Assembly (NCBI RefSeq): GCF_043575855.1
Contig: NZ_CP144375.1
Location: 1,054,001-1,118,000, forward strand
Reading direction: 5' to 3'
Length of the DNA stretch: 64,000 bases
DNA from: Kutzneria buriramensis
Lineage (GTDB): Bacteria; Actinomycetota; Actinomycetes; Mycobacteriales; Pseudonocardiaceae
Under the pieces are notes generated by a model that did no database searches, was not told the origin of the DNA, and worked only from the letters and a program-made list of their open reading frames with translations. Positions 41,702 through 49,854 of this stretch are shown one piece after another; the first letter of the stretch is position 1, and every line of letters begins with the position of its first letter. A program made the translations under genes and the position numbers.

Positions 41702-42189
41702 TCGTCACGACCGAAACCACCATCACCATCACCCCGCCGCACGGCTTGTTCCTGCCCACCTCGTTCAGCGAGCACATCGGCCGTCAGGTCCGGGTCCAGG
41801 GCCTCGACCACCGCTACGAGCACACGCTGACCGGCGTGCAGGTCGCCGACGACGGCGCGAGGGCCACGCTGACCATCCAGACCCGGCCACCGCACCGGAT
41901 CGAGGTGCAGCACTACCTGGCGGTGCTCAACGACGCCCCGCACGCCAACATCCGGGTCGTGCACGCCGACACCGGCGAGCAGTTGGCCGAGGCGCGGCTG
42001 CACGCGCCGCTGGCGGTCGGCGCAGAGGTGCTCGTCGCCGGCGACCCGCACACCGTCGTCGAGGCCGGCTGGCCCAGCCGCGACCCGGACACCGGCGCGT
42101 CCACCGCGGACGTCGACCAGCAGCTCGTGCTGGTGCGGCCTGTGCTGGAACTGCCCGATGTCCAGTTCGACCTGCCGGCGGGATCGTGA
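41698..42189 (+). CDS. Hypothetical beta-rich phage protein
   Basis: A 163-residue protein made mainly of predicted beta strands (TTETTITITPPHGLFLP; HTLTGVQVADDGARATLTIQ; LVLVRPVLELPDVQFDLP). It lacks Cys, signal peptide or membrane segment. GTG 41698 overlaps the previous stop (GTGA). Function unknown. Confidence 0.58.
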   Translation: MIVTTETTITITPPHGLFLPTSFSEHIGRQVRVQGLDHRYEHTLTGVQVADDGARATLTIQTRPPHRIEVQHYLAVLNDAPHANIRVVHADTGEQLAEARLHAPLAVGAEVLVAGDPHTVVEAGWPSRDPDTGASTADVDQQLVLVRPVLELPDVQFDLPAGS

Positions 42190-42566
42190 CGCGCGCGGTG
42201 GTGAACGGCACCGCGCGAGTGCAGGATCAGGCCATGCCCAAGCCGACACGCCTCGGTCGAGCCGATGCTCAGAAACGCATCGCCGCCGGATCGGAAGTCC
42301 TGCGCACCGCCGGCCGCGCCGCGCCGAGCTGGCGGCGTACCGACAATCCTGACGGCACGATCAGCTACCACGCCGCCGATGGTGAGCACTTGTTCGACCT
42401 CGCCGGCATGTGGGCGCTGCCGGTCGCGGTCTACCTCGACGCCGTGCACCCCATCCACGGCGTGGGATTCGCCGAGCTCCTCTGGCAGCTCGGCGGCGGT
42501 GGCGGCGACGCGCTCAGCACGGCGGCCGGCGTCGCCGACCAGATAGCGCGGAGTTCGCGAAAGTGA
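42186..42566 (+). CDS. Hypothetical early phage protein
   Basis: A 126-residue protein. LGRADAQKRIAAGSEVLR suggests a helix-turn-helix-like start, and SWRRTDNPDGTISYHAADG is a beta hairpin. The C-terminal half is Gly-rich and helical. GTG 42186 overlaps the previous stop; an internal ATG at 42234 (MPKPTRL) could be the true start. After it, a 16-codon GTG frame (42563-42613) bridges to the next gene and may only serve re-initiation. Confidence 0.55.
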   Translation: MTRAVVNGTARVQDQAMPKPTRLGRADAQKRIAAGSEVLRTAGRAAPSWRRTDNPDGTISYHAADGEHLFDLAGMWALPVAVYLDAVHPIHGVGFAELLWQLGGGGGDALSTAAGVADQIARSSRK

Positions 42567-42600
42567 TCAAGAACCGGATCGACCGGCACGCGGAGGGCCA

Positions 42601-43011
42601 GTGGACGAGCTGATCGAGTTCCTTAACCTCCGATACAAGGAAGATGCCGACATCGCCCTGGACGTGCCGAATCAGCGCTGGGAAGCCACACCCAGCTGGG
42701 GTGTCCAGACCTTCTCCGGCAAGGTGGGCCCGTTCAAGATCACGCCCGAGCCGGTCGCCGACAGCTGCCGAATGCCCGGTGCGGCGGCGCATATGGCACG
42801 CCATGATCCTGATCGCGAGTTGCGCGAGGTCATGGCGAAGCGGCGCGTCGTCGAGCACTACGTCGCGACGCGGAGGGCCCTGGCCGCCGCCGAGGGAACA
42901 CCCCTTGAGGCCGCGCTGAAGATCAGGCTCGGGGCGTACGAGAACGCGGTGCGGATCCTTGGTGCGGTCTACGCCGACCACGCCGACTACCGGATGGAGT
43001 GGGCGGCGTGA
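42601..43011 (+). CDS. DUF6221-type protein
   Basis: A 136-residue protein with the pattern of the actinobacterial DUF6221 family: LIEFLNLRYKEDADIAL at the start, HMARHDPDRELREVMAKRRVV in the middle, and YADHADYRMEW at the C-terminus. The usual Cys/His segment between is replaced by TRRALAAAEG. These proteins are frequent in Streptomyces-type genomes and phages; function unknown. It starts with GTG 42601. Confidence 0.7.
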   Translation: MDELIEFLNLRYKEDADIALDVPNQRWEATPSWGVQTFSGKVGPFKITPEPVADSCRMPGAAAHMARHDPDRELREVMAKRRVVEHYVATRRALAAAEGTPLEAALKIRLGAYENAVRILGAVYADHADYRMEWAA

Positions 43012-43211
43012 GCGCCGCAGAGCCCGCGGCGCGGCGCGTCCCGGCCGCGTTGGCGTTGCTGGCCCTGCGCCAGTCCGGCTACGCCATCGCGGCGGCGACG
43101 TTGCGCTCGTGGGTGTTCCGCGGGCACATCACCCGCACCGACGACGGATACGACCTGGACGAGATCACGTCCTACCTGGACCGACGCGCCGAGGATGATC
43201 ACCGTGCTTGA
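43008..43211 (+). CDS. Small helix-turn-helix DNA-binding protein (MerR/excisionase-like)
   Basis: A 67-residue protein. LLALRQSGYAIAAATLRSWV and FRGHITRTDDGYDLDEITSYL follow the winged-helix pattern of MerR-like/excisionase HTH proteins of actinophages. It could be the recombination directionality factor or a regulator of the late operon, whose first hairpin and genes follow. GTG 43008 overlaps the previous stop (GTGA). It is the last gene of the coupled early chain. Confidence 0.62.
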   Translation: MSAAEPAARRVPAALALLALRQSGYAIAAATLRSWVFRGHITRTDDGYDLDEITSYLDRRAEDDHRA

Positions 43212-43387
43212 CGTGCAGGTCAGTGGGGTGCAACGCTTTCGGTGGGCGTGAGCTCTGCCCATCGAGCGGCCGGCGGAAGTGCCGATGCAGTGTCCGGACG
43301 GCCCAGGCGTACACGCCCTGGCCGCCGGCCGTCCCCCTCGATCTCCCCAAGGAAGGGCCCGGCCGCTTACCCCTATCCGGGATCGCT

Positions 43388-43424
43388 CGACCAGGCCGAG
43401 GCTCGATCACCCTCGGCCTGGTCG
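43388..43424. terminator. 14-bp perfect hairpin ending the early operon
   Basis: CGACCAGGCCGAGG (43388-43401) pairs perfectly with 43411-43424 around a 9-nt loop. It lies in the 245-bp gap between the early chain and the HNH/terminase block, 20 bp before the HNH ribosome site. It is probably the early/late boundary terminator. The rest of the gap (43212-43387) shows only an 18-codon frame at 43195-43251. Confidence 0.75.
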
Positions 43425-43456
43425 ATGTCGAATGCCAGGGCTAGGAGGTGCGGTCC

Positions 43457-43912
43457 GTGCCCCTCCGGCCATGTTTGGACTGCTCGGCGTTGCACCGCAA
43501 TAGATCCCGGTGCGATTCCTGCCAGGCTCGATGGGACCGTGCGCACGACGCCGGTCGAGGCTCGGCCACCGAGCGGGGCTACGACGCGGCCTACCAACGT
43601 CTGGCCGGCCAGATTGTGGCCGAGCACCGCGGCCGCTCCGGCGATTGGTGCCCCGGCTGGCAGCGGCCGGCCCACCAGGCCACCGACCTCACGGCCGACC
43701 ACATCGTGCCGCTGGCCGCCGGCGGCAGCAACGAGCAGCACAACCTCGCCGTGCTGTGCCGGTCCTGCAACTCGGCCAAGCGTGAGCGCCAGGCCGACGG
43801 CCAGGCCGAGCCGGCCGGCCAGCCAGCCCGCGCCGGCGGCCAGCGAGCCGGCCCCCGGCGGGCCGACAGCCCGCGACACGCCGGCTACGGCGCCCCTCGA
43901 CGGCACCGGTGA
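43457..43912 (+). CDS. Phage HNH endonuclease next to terminase
   Basis: A 151-residue nuclease. The N-terminal PCLDCSALHRNRSRCDSC is a zinc ribbon. ERGYDAAYQRL is followed by the HNH core: LTADHIVPLAAGGSNEQHN, NLAVLCRSCNSAKRER. HNH proteins in this position act with the terminase in cutting and packaging DNA in HK97-like phages. GTG 43457 has GGAGG 8 nt upstream. The last 40 residues are Ala/Gly/Arg-rich and probably disordered. Confidence 0.88.
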   Translation: MPLRPCLDCSALHRNRSRCDSCQARWDRAHDAGRGSATERGYDAAYQRLAGQIVAEHRGRSGDWCPGWQRPAHQATDLTADHIVPLAAGGSNEQHNLAVLCRSCNSAKRERQADGQAEPAGQPARAGGQRAGPRRADSPRHAGYGAPRRHR

Positions 43913-44148
43913 CGCGGTGTGACACACTGCGGGTGGGCACCCCCCGTGCCGCATACCGGGGGTGGGTATATCTCGCGATGATCCACTAGCCCGGACCCGG
44001 CCGCCCGCCTCGCGCGTGCACGCTCAAAACTCCCGCTAGATCACCAATTTTTGATCACAGCGGAGCTGATCACCGACCGCAATCGTCCACAATGGACCCT
44101 CGGTCAAGCGTGGCCGAACCGGTGGCCCAAGAGATCCGGGGGGTGGCC
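43913..44148. other. Candidate packaging (cos/pac) region between HNH and TerS
   Basis: This 236-bp gap has no gene. It holds the dyad CACCCCC (43938-43944) / GGGGGTG (43958-43964). It also holds an unusually AT-rich island (CAATTTTTGATCAC) in which GATCAC starts at 44039, 44053 and 44068, 14 and 15 bp apart. Packaging sites of cos phages usually lie here, beside terS, with repeated terminase-binding boxes. The overhang itself cannot be recognised. Confidence 0.4.
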
Positions 44149-44847
44149 ATGCCAGGCGGACGCCCACCCAAGCCGGTCGAGCAGAAGGCGGCCGTCGGCC
44201 GCTCGGCTGGCCGCGACTCCGGCGGCCGCAAGCTGCCCGAGACGGTCGTCGAGCTGCCCACCGCCGAGGGTGTGCCGGATCCGCCGGCCGACCTGGTCAC
44301 CTCGGACAAGGCGACGCTGTGCTCGTTCGCCCGGACCAGTCCGCTCGACGAGGACGAGTCCGGCCTGGATTCCCCGGACGCCGCGCGGTGGCGGCCGCCG
44401 CCCGGCGAGGCACCGCTGCCGCGCTGCGAGATCTGCGAGGCCGACATCGGCGCCACCGCGTGGCGCGAGCTGTGGACGCAGGGCAAGACCTGGCTGTCGA
44501 TGCAGCGCGACCGGCACATCATCGTCCGGCTGTGCCGCGCCTACGTCGAAGAGGCCCACCTGCGGTCGGCGCTGGACGAGGACGGCCCGTTCGTGAAGGG
44601 CCAGCGCGGCGGCCTGGTCGCGCACCCGGCCGTGTCGATGCTGCGCACGCTGGAAGTGCAGATCACGAAGTGGGAGGGGCTCTGTGGGTTCAACCCCTCC
44701 GACGGCGGCCGGCTCGGCATCAAGGTCGGCAAGCGCGGCGCGACGCCGCTCGAAGAGCTCCTCGCCCGGCGCGCGGAGGCCCGCGGTCAACGCGGTGGCA
44801 CTGCCCAGCGTGCTGCCCGCCCGAAGCGGCCTGCGAGCGGCAACTGA
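44149..44847 (+). CDS. Terminase small subunit (P27 family)
   Basis: A 232-residue protein. PGGRPPKPVEQKAA at the start and the helical core (ATAWRELWTQGKTWLSMQRD; IIVRLCRAYVEEAHLR; HPAVSMLRTLEVQITKWEG; LGFNPSD-like) match P27-type small terminases, which bind the packaging site. An acidic insert with CEICEAD (about residues 85-105) is unusual. The ATG at 44149 begins the conserved GGRPPKP motif; the in-frame 44092 start is less likely. The large subunit probably starts within its last 50 bp. Confidence 0.85.
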   Translation: MPGGRPPKPVEQKAAVGRSAGRDSGGRKLPETVVELPTAEGVPDPPADLVTSDKATLCSFARTSPLDEDESGLDSPDAARWRPPPGEAPLPRCEICEADIGATAWRELWTQGKTWLSMQRDRHIIVRLCRAYVEEAHLRSALDEDGPFVKGQRGGLVAHPAVSMLRTLEVQITKWEGLCGFNPSDGGRLGIKVGKRGATPLEELLARRAEARGQRGGTAQRAARPKRPASGN

Positions 44848-46474
44848 CATCGGTGACGGGGTCCGGCTGCCGCGCGGTTCGCCGCCGCGGTGGCCGGCCC
44901 GGCTCCCACGCGGGCCGGAACTGTGGGAGCCGGCACAGACCCGGTGGAACGAGACCACCACCGATGGCCTGTTCACCTGCGACCTGATCCAGACCTACAT
45001 CCGGCTGACCAAGGGCCCGCTGGCGGGCCAGCCGATGCGGTTGCGGATGTGGCAGGGCGACCTGGTCTGCGACATGCTGCGCCTGGACGAGCACGGCCGG
45101 CGCGTCTACTGGACGTACCTGGTCCTGTTGCCCAGAAAGAACAGCAAGTCGTTGCTCGGGTCCGGCCTGGCCATCGACGGGCTGCTGGACGAGCCCGGCG
45201 CCGAGGTCTACTCGTGCGCCGCGGACAAGGACCAGGCCAAGATCGTGTTCGGCGAGGTCCGCAAGGCCGTCGAGGCCAGCGCGGACCTGGACGCCAAGCA
45301 GGGCGGCCTGTTCAAGTGCTACAAGGACGCCATCGAGTACCCCGCCGGCGGGAGCGTCTACAAGGCACTGTCATCTGAGGCGTTCACCAAGGAGGGTCTC
45401 AACCCGTCACGGGTGCTGTTCGACGAGCTGCACGCACAGCCCAACTGGGAACTGTGGAACGTGATGAACCAGGGCTCCGACACCCGCGAGCAGCCCCTGA
45501 TCGTCGCGATCTCCACGTTCGGCGTGATGACCGACACGACCGGCAAGACCTCGGTGTGCAAGGCCCAGCACGACTACGCCGAGCAGATCCGCACCGGCGA
45601 GGTCTCTGACGCCCGCTACGGCGCCCGGATCTACGCCACCAACCAGCACCAGCGCGGATTCAACCACCGCGACCCGCGGTTCTGGGCGGCGGCCAACCCC
45701 GCGCTGGGTGACTTCCTGCACGCGGACAAGATGGACGCGGCCTGCAAGAAGATGCCGCAGGCCGATTTCCAGACCAAGAGATTGAACATCTGGGTCAACA
45801 GCATGTTGCCCTGGCTGCCGGATGGCGCCTGGGACCGGCTGATCGACACCGAGCGGGTGATCGCCGACGGCGACGAGGTCGTGCTGGCTTTCGACGGCTC
45901 GTACAACAACGACTCCACCGGCCTGACCGTGGTCGGCTGCCCGAGGACCGTCGACCGCGCCGGCGCGCTGCTGGAAGTCCCGACCAAGCCGCACATCGAC
46001 GTTGTGGCGTTGTGGGAGAAGCCGGCCGAGGGAACCCCGGACTTCGATCCGGACTGGACGGTGCCGATCCTGGAAGTCGAGGACACGATCCGGGCGGCGT
46101 GCAAGCGATGGCAGGTCCGCGAGATCGTCGTCGACCCGGCACGGTTCGCTCGCTCCTACCAGATCCTCGAAGGCGAGGGCCTGCCCGTCGTGGAGTACCC
46201 GCAGTCGCCGGCGCGGATGATCCCGGCCACGCAACGGTTCTACGAAGGTGTCACGAACCGGTCGTTCACGCAGTCCGGTGACGCCCGGCTCAAGCGGCAC
46301 ATCGGCAACGCCGTGCTGAAGATGTCCAGCCGCGGCGGCCAAGTCGCCAAGGCAACCAAGAACAGTCCCAACAAGATCGACCTCGGGGTGTGCGCGATCA
46401 TGGGCCTGGACCGTGCGTGCCAGGTTCCCGAACGCAAGCCCGAGGTGAACTTCATTGCCTGGGACGAGCTGTAG
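44795..46474 (+). CDS. Terminase large subunit
   Basis: A protein of about 559 residues that pumps DNA into the capsid. The ATPase domain has the Walker A-like LLPRKNSKS, Walker B RVLFDELHA and the coupling motif AISTFG. The nuclease half has the RNase H-type Asp in VVLAFDGSYNND, and VDPARFAR and NKIDLGVCA further on. The start is uncertain: GTG 44795 and GTG 44810 both lie within the end of the small subunit, and neither has an ideal ribosome site. The C-terminus is complete. Confidence 0.9.
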   Translation: MALPSVLPARSGLRAATDIGDGVRLPRGSPPRWPARLPRGPELWEPAQTRWNETTTDGLFTCDLIQTYIRLTKGPLAGQPMRLRMWQGDLVCDMLRLDEHGRRVYWTYLVLLPRKNSKSLLGSGLAIDGLLDEPGAEVYSCAADKDQAKIVFGEVRKAVEASADLDAKQGGLFKCYKDAIEYPAGGSVYKALSSEAFTKEGLNPSRVLFDELHAQPNWELWNVMNQGSDTREQPLIVAISTFGVMTDTTGKTSVCKAQHDYAEQIRTGEVSDARYGARIYATNQHQRGFNHRDPRFWAAANPALGDFLHADKMDAACKKMPQADFQTKRLNIWVNSMLPWLPDGAWDRLIDTERVIADGDEVVLAFDGSYNNDSTGLTVVGCPRTVDRAGALLEVPTKPHIDVVALWEKPAEGTPDFDPDWTVPILEVEDTIRAACKRWQVREIVVDPARFARSYQILEGEGLPVVEYPQSPARMIPATQRFYEGVTNRSFTQSGDARLKRHIGNAVLKMSSRGGQVAKATKNSPNKIDLGVCAIMGLDRACQVPERKPEVNFIAWDEL

Positions 46475-46487
46475 AAGGGAATCCCCG

Positions 46488-46835
46488 ATGACCCCCAACC
46501 CCGCAACCCCGCCGCCGAGCATCGTGAACTACAAGCTCAGTGACGGCGACGTCTCCGCGATCGCCGCCCAGCTGCCGCGCGACACCGGCGGCGTGCTCCG
46601 CAACCAGGTGCTCGCCGGCGACGTCTACCCGGCGATGGTGGTGCGCACGTTCGACCCGAGCGTGACGACGTCGAATCTGCAGGTGTTCCTCGACGGGAAC
46701 TGCACTTTCTGGGCGACCTCGCGTGTCGAGGGAACCGTGCCGGGCACCTGGTCCCGGCCGGCGGCCGGCCCGACCGCGCCGGCGCCGGACAACAGCCCCG
46801 ACGCCGTGCTCGCGCGCTACCGCGAAGGCCAGTAG
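46488..46835 (+). CDS. Hypothetical late protein (possible head accessory)
   Basis: A 115-residue protein. Residues 12-75 look like a small beta barrel (SIVNYKLSDGDVSAIAAQL; AGDVYPAMVVRTFDP; NLQVFLDGNCTFWATS), followed by a Pro/Ala-rich tail. It follows the terminase by 13 bp, with GAAGGGA before the ATG. The position between terminase and portal suggests a DNA-packaging or structural accessory; no family is recognised. Confidence 0.55.
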   Translation: MTPNPATPPPSIVNYKLSDGDVSAIAAQLPRDTGGVLRNQVLAGDVYPAMVVRTFDPSVTTSNLQVFLDGNCTFWATSRVEGTVPGTWSRPAAGPTAPAPDNSPDAVLARYREGQ

Positions 46836-46837
46836 CC

Positions 46838-47320
46838 GTGAGCAGCACACCGAGCGGCGCTGGCCCTCGAGTTCGGATCGTCAGCGAGGGCCTGGCCGCC
46901 GATCAGGTCCAGGTCCTCGTCGACGACGTGCCGCTGACCAACGTCACCCGGGTGACCTGGACGGCGGCCGCCGGCGACTACACGCGGGCGACGCTGGAGC
47001 TCGTCGACGTTGACCTGGACGCGCAGCAGGCCGACGTGATCGCGCTGCTGCGGCCGGTCGGGGCCGAGCCGGCGCCGGCGGTCGTCGAGCTCGCCGAGCT
47101 CGCGCGGGTGCAGGCCCGTCCGGGGGACGTGTTCATCGTGACCGTCCCGGCTGAGATCGACATGGAGCAGGCGGCGCGGCTGCGGGAGTGGTTCAGCGCC
47201 TGGGTCCCCGGTCACGAGGTCGGGGTGCTCTTCGGCGGCATCAAGGCCTCGCTCATCCGCCGCGAGCACGTCGCCGACCTCGACGAACACACCGCCGCCG
47301 CGCTCGACGCCGGCGCATAA
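46838..47320 (+). CDS. Hypothetical late protein
   Basis: A 160-residue protein. The N-terminal 65 residues are beta-rich (VRIVSEGLAADQVQVLVDDV; VTWTAAAGDYTRATLELVDV) and the C-terminal half is alpha/beta (ARLREWFSAWVPGHEVGVLF). GTG 46838 is 2 bp after the previous stop. Function unknown; conserved-looking acidic composition without membrane segments. Confidence 0.52.
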   Translation: MSSTPSGAGPRVRIVSEGLAADQVQVLVDDVPLTNVTRVTWTAAAGDYTRATLELVDVDLDAQQADVIALLRPVGAEPAPAVVELAELARVQARPGDVFIVTVPAEIDMEQAARLREWFSAWVPGHEVGVLFGGIKASLIRREHVADLDEHTAAALDAGA

Positions 47321-47341
47321 GGGAAGCGGAAAGGGGTGGCC

Positions 47342-47635
47342 ATGGACGAGGACCCGACGACCGCGGCCGGCCGCCGGCGCGGCACCGTGCTGTCGACCGT
47401 CGTCGAGCTCGCCGGTCTGGCCGCGTTCGTCGCGGCCGGCTGGCTGATCGCGCCATGGCTCGGGCTGGTCGTGGCCGGCTGTGCGCTGCTGCTGATCGGG
47501 CAGGCCCTCGACGGCGCGATCGTGCCGTCGCCGGCGGCCGTCTGGGCCCGGATCCCCTGGGCGACGCTGGGCGGCTGGCTGCGGCGTAAGCCGGCCGCGC
47601 CGGCAGCCGAGCCGGCTGGGGTGGCCACGTCGTGA
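47342..47635 (+). CDS. Two-helix membrane protein upstream of portal
   Basis: A 97-residue protein with two adjacent hydrophobic segments (VVELAGLAAFVAAGWLIAPW and LGLVVAGCALLLIGQAL) and a basic Pro/Ala-rich tail. Small membrane proteins are frequent in actinophage structural operons before the portal gene. ATG 47342 is preferred to GTG 47336 because of spacing from GGAAAGGGG. Its stop overlaps the portal start (GTGA). Confidence 0.58.
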   Translation: MDEDPTTAAGRRRGTVLSTVVELAGLAAFVAAGWLIAPWLGLVVAGCALLLIGQALDGAIVPSPAAVWARIPWATLGGWLRRKPAAPAAEPAGVATS

Positions 47636-48912
47636 CGATCGTCCGCCGCGCGTTCTCCCGGCCGGCCGGCGAGCAGCGCGTCTACCTGCCCTCGGGCGCC
47701 GGCGACCCGTGGGCGATCCCGTCCAACGGCTCGCTGGCGGCCTACACCTCATCCGGGGTGCCGGTCACCGAGGACACCGCGATGCAGCTCGGCGCGGTGT
47801 GGGCGTGCGTCCGGATCCTGTCCACCGCGCTGGCCGGGCTGCCGCTGGACGCGGTACGGATGATGGACGTCGACGGCTACCAGATCCGCAAGACCATCGA
47901 GCCGCCCCCGATCATCGTTTCCGATCCGTTCGGCGGCGCGAACAACGTGCGATTCCCGAGTCGTCGCAAGGGGTTCGCGCAGATGATGGTCAGCCTGTTG
48001 TTGCGTGGCAACGCCTACGCGCTGATCACCGCACGGGACTACCTGCTGCGGCCGGTCCGGATGCAGGTGCTGCACCCCGACCGGGTCGGTGTCGGCCTGG
48101 ACGACGACGGCGGCAAGACCTTCAAGATCAACCGCCAGGATGTGCCGGCGGAGAACATGGTCCACCTGGTTGGCATGTGTATGCCCGAGTCGCCGGTGGG
48201 CATGTCGGTGATCACCGCGCTACGCGAGGCGATCGGGCTCGGCCTGGCCGCACAGGAGTTCGGCGCCAGGTTCTTCGGGCGCGGCAGCCACATGTCCGGC
48301 ATCGTCGAGGTGCCCGGCGACCTGGACAACGACCGCGCGCGGCAGCTCAAGGAGCGCATGGAGAGCCGGCACGCCGGCCTGTCCAACTCGCACACCCTGG
48401 GAATCCTCACCGGTGGCGCGACGTTCAAGCCAATCTCGATCAGCCCCGAGGACGCCCAGTTCCTCGGCACGCGGGCCGCGCAAAACCTCGACATGGCCAT
48501 GGTGTTCGGGGTGCCCCCGCACATGCTCGGCCAGGTCGACCGCACCACCAGCTGGGGCACCGGCATCGAGCAGCAGAGCCTGGGGTTCCTCAAGTACACG
48601 TTGTCCGACTGGGTGGGCGGGTTCGAGGACGCGTGGAGCGCGATGTTGCCGCGGCCGCAGGTGTCCAAGTTCAACCTGGACGCTCTACTTCGGACGGACA
48701 CTGCGGGCCGGTTCGCGGTGTACACGCAGGCCCGCAACATCGCCGCGCTGACCATCGACGAGATCCGCGCGAAGGAAGACATGCCGCCGTTGCCGGGTGG
48801 CAAGGGCGCCGACCCGTTCGCGCCGCTCAACTCGGCGCACACCGACACCCCCGCGGTCGACCCTGGGTCTGCGACCCCGAAGTCGGCGGCAGAGTCCGGA
48901 ATGGAGCCGTGA
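47632..48912 (+). CDS. Portal protein (HK97 family)
   Basis: A 426-residue portal that forms the twelve-fold vertex ring through which DNA enters and to which the tail attaches. Landmarks are VTEDTAMQLGAVWACVRILS, PVRMQVLHPDRV, the stem/clip helices (LKERMESRHAG), and DAQFLGTRAAQNLDMAMVFG followed by VPPHMLG and TLSDWVGGFEDAW. The C-terminal 30 residues are Pro/Ser-rich. GTG 47632 overlaps the previous stop; its own stop overlaps the protease ATG by one base. Confidence 0.93.
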   Translation: MTIVRRAFSRPAGEQRVYLPSGAGDPWAIPSNGSLAAYTSSGVPVTEDTAMQLGAVWACVRILSTALAGLPLDAVRMMDVDGYQIRKTIEPPPIIVSDPFGGANNVRFPSRRKGFAQMMVSLLLRGNAYALITARDYLLRPVRMQVLHPDRVGVGLDDDGGKTFKINRQDVPAENMVHLVGMCMPESPVGMSVITALREAIGLGLAAQEFGARFFGRGSHMSGIVEVPGDLDNDRARQLKERMESRHAGLSNSHTLGILTGGATFKPISISPEDAQFLGTRAAQNLDMAMVFGVPPHMLGQVDRTTSWGTGIEQQSLGFLKYTLSDWVGGFEDAWSAMLPRPQVSKFNLDALLRTDTAGRFAVYTQARNIAALTIDEIRAKEDMPPLPGGKGADPFAPLNSAHTDTPAVDPGSATPKSAAESGMEP

Positions 48913-49643
48913 TGACCACCGATCTGAGCCAGCGCGCGGAGACGCCGCGCGTCGTCGAGCGGCGGTCGATGCCGTTCCGGGGTGTCGAGCTCCGCGCCAA
49001 GCCCGACGGCACTGGCGGAGAGACGCTCGCGTTCACCGGCTACGCCTCGGTGACCGAGACCCCCTACGAGATGTACGACTGGCTGGGCCCGTTCACCGAG
49101 GTCATGCGCGCCGGCGCGTTCAAGAAGACGCTCAACGACGGCGCGGACGTCCCGTTCCTGATCAACCACGGCGGCACCACGCTGGCCCGCACCAAGTCCG
49201 GCACGCTGCGGCTGTCCGAGGACGACACCGGCCTGTACACCGAGGCCGACCTGGACCCGGCGTCGCCGCCGGTGCAGACGCTGCGCTCGGCGATGCAGCG
49301 CGGCGACATGGACGAGATGTCGTTCGCGTTCTGGATCGTCCGGTCGCAGTGGAGCCCGGACTTCGAGCAGCGTGACGTGCTGGAAGTGAACCTGAACAAG
49401 GGCGACGTCAGCGTCGTGAACTACGGCGCGAACCCGGCCACCGCCGGCGCCCATCTCAACGCCCGCGAGCTCGGCGCCCGCCTGGCCCAGCTCGACGAGC
49501 GCGACCGGCGCGAGGTCTACGAGCGCCTGGCCGCCGAGTTCGCGCCGGCGGCGGCCGCCGCCGAGGCCGAGGCCGCGCCGGCCGGCCGCGGGAACCTTGG
49601 CCTGTACCTCGCCCGCGCCCAGGCCATCGGTCTGGGCGCCTAG
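48912..49643 (+). CDS. Prohead protease (HK97 family, peptidase S78)
   Basis: A 243-residue maturation protease. FTGYASVTETPYEMYDWLG, the catalytic His86 (FLINHGG) and Ser137 (DEMSFAFWI) are typical of U35/S78 proteases. The C-terminal third (Ala/Glu-rich, AEFAPAAAAAEAEA) may be a scaffold-like or cleaved tail. It cuts the delta domain of capsid protein during head assembly. It starts at ATG 48912 by one-base overlap (TGATG) with the portal. Confidence 0.92.
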   Translation: MTTDLSQRAETPRVVERRSMPFRGVELRAKPDGTGGETLAFTGYASVTETPYEMYDWLGPFTEVMRAGAFKKTLNDGADVPFLINHGGTTLARTKSGTLRLSEDDTGLYTEADLDPASPPVQTLRSAMQRGDMDEMSFAFWIVRSQWSPDFEQRDVLEVNLNKGDVSVVNYGANPATAGAHLNARELGARLAQLDERDRREVYERLAAEFAPAAAAAEAEAAPAGRGNLGLYLARAQAIGLGA

Positions 49644-49854
49644 CACACACCCCTGACAACTTCCCCGGCCGCCGATAGCGGCGCGGGGTATTTGGCCTGC
49701 CCGGCGGCCGCGCCGGAGCCGACGCCGGACCCCACGCCGGACCCGCTCCCTCGAGTTCATGGGGCGGGCACCACCTGGGGCACCACCTCGGCCACCACCC
49801 GAACCCGCGTGCAGGCACACCGCGAGCAACCAATCCCAGAGAGGGGAGCCTGGA
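49644..49854. other. 211-bp gap before the capsid gene
   Basis: No gene is seen. An imperfect GC hairpin (CCCCGGCCGC...GCGGCGCGGGG, about 49661-49686) may reduce read-through. The stretch just before the capsid ATG contains GAGAGGGGAG, a strong ribosome site. A separate promoter for the abundant capsid protein is plausible, but no convincing -10/-35 pair is visible. Confidence 0.45.

Noticed and set aside
43195..43251. 18-codon ATG frame after the small HTH gene
   Set aside because: Too short, overlaps the HTH gene, and no ribosome site of its own; listed only as content of the gap.
49661..49686. Hairpin before the capsid gene as a strong terminator
   Set aside because: The stem is interrupted and a terminator would separate capsid from its protease; at most weak attenuation.
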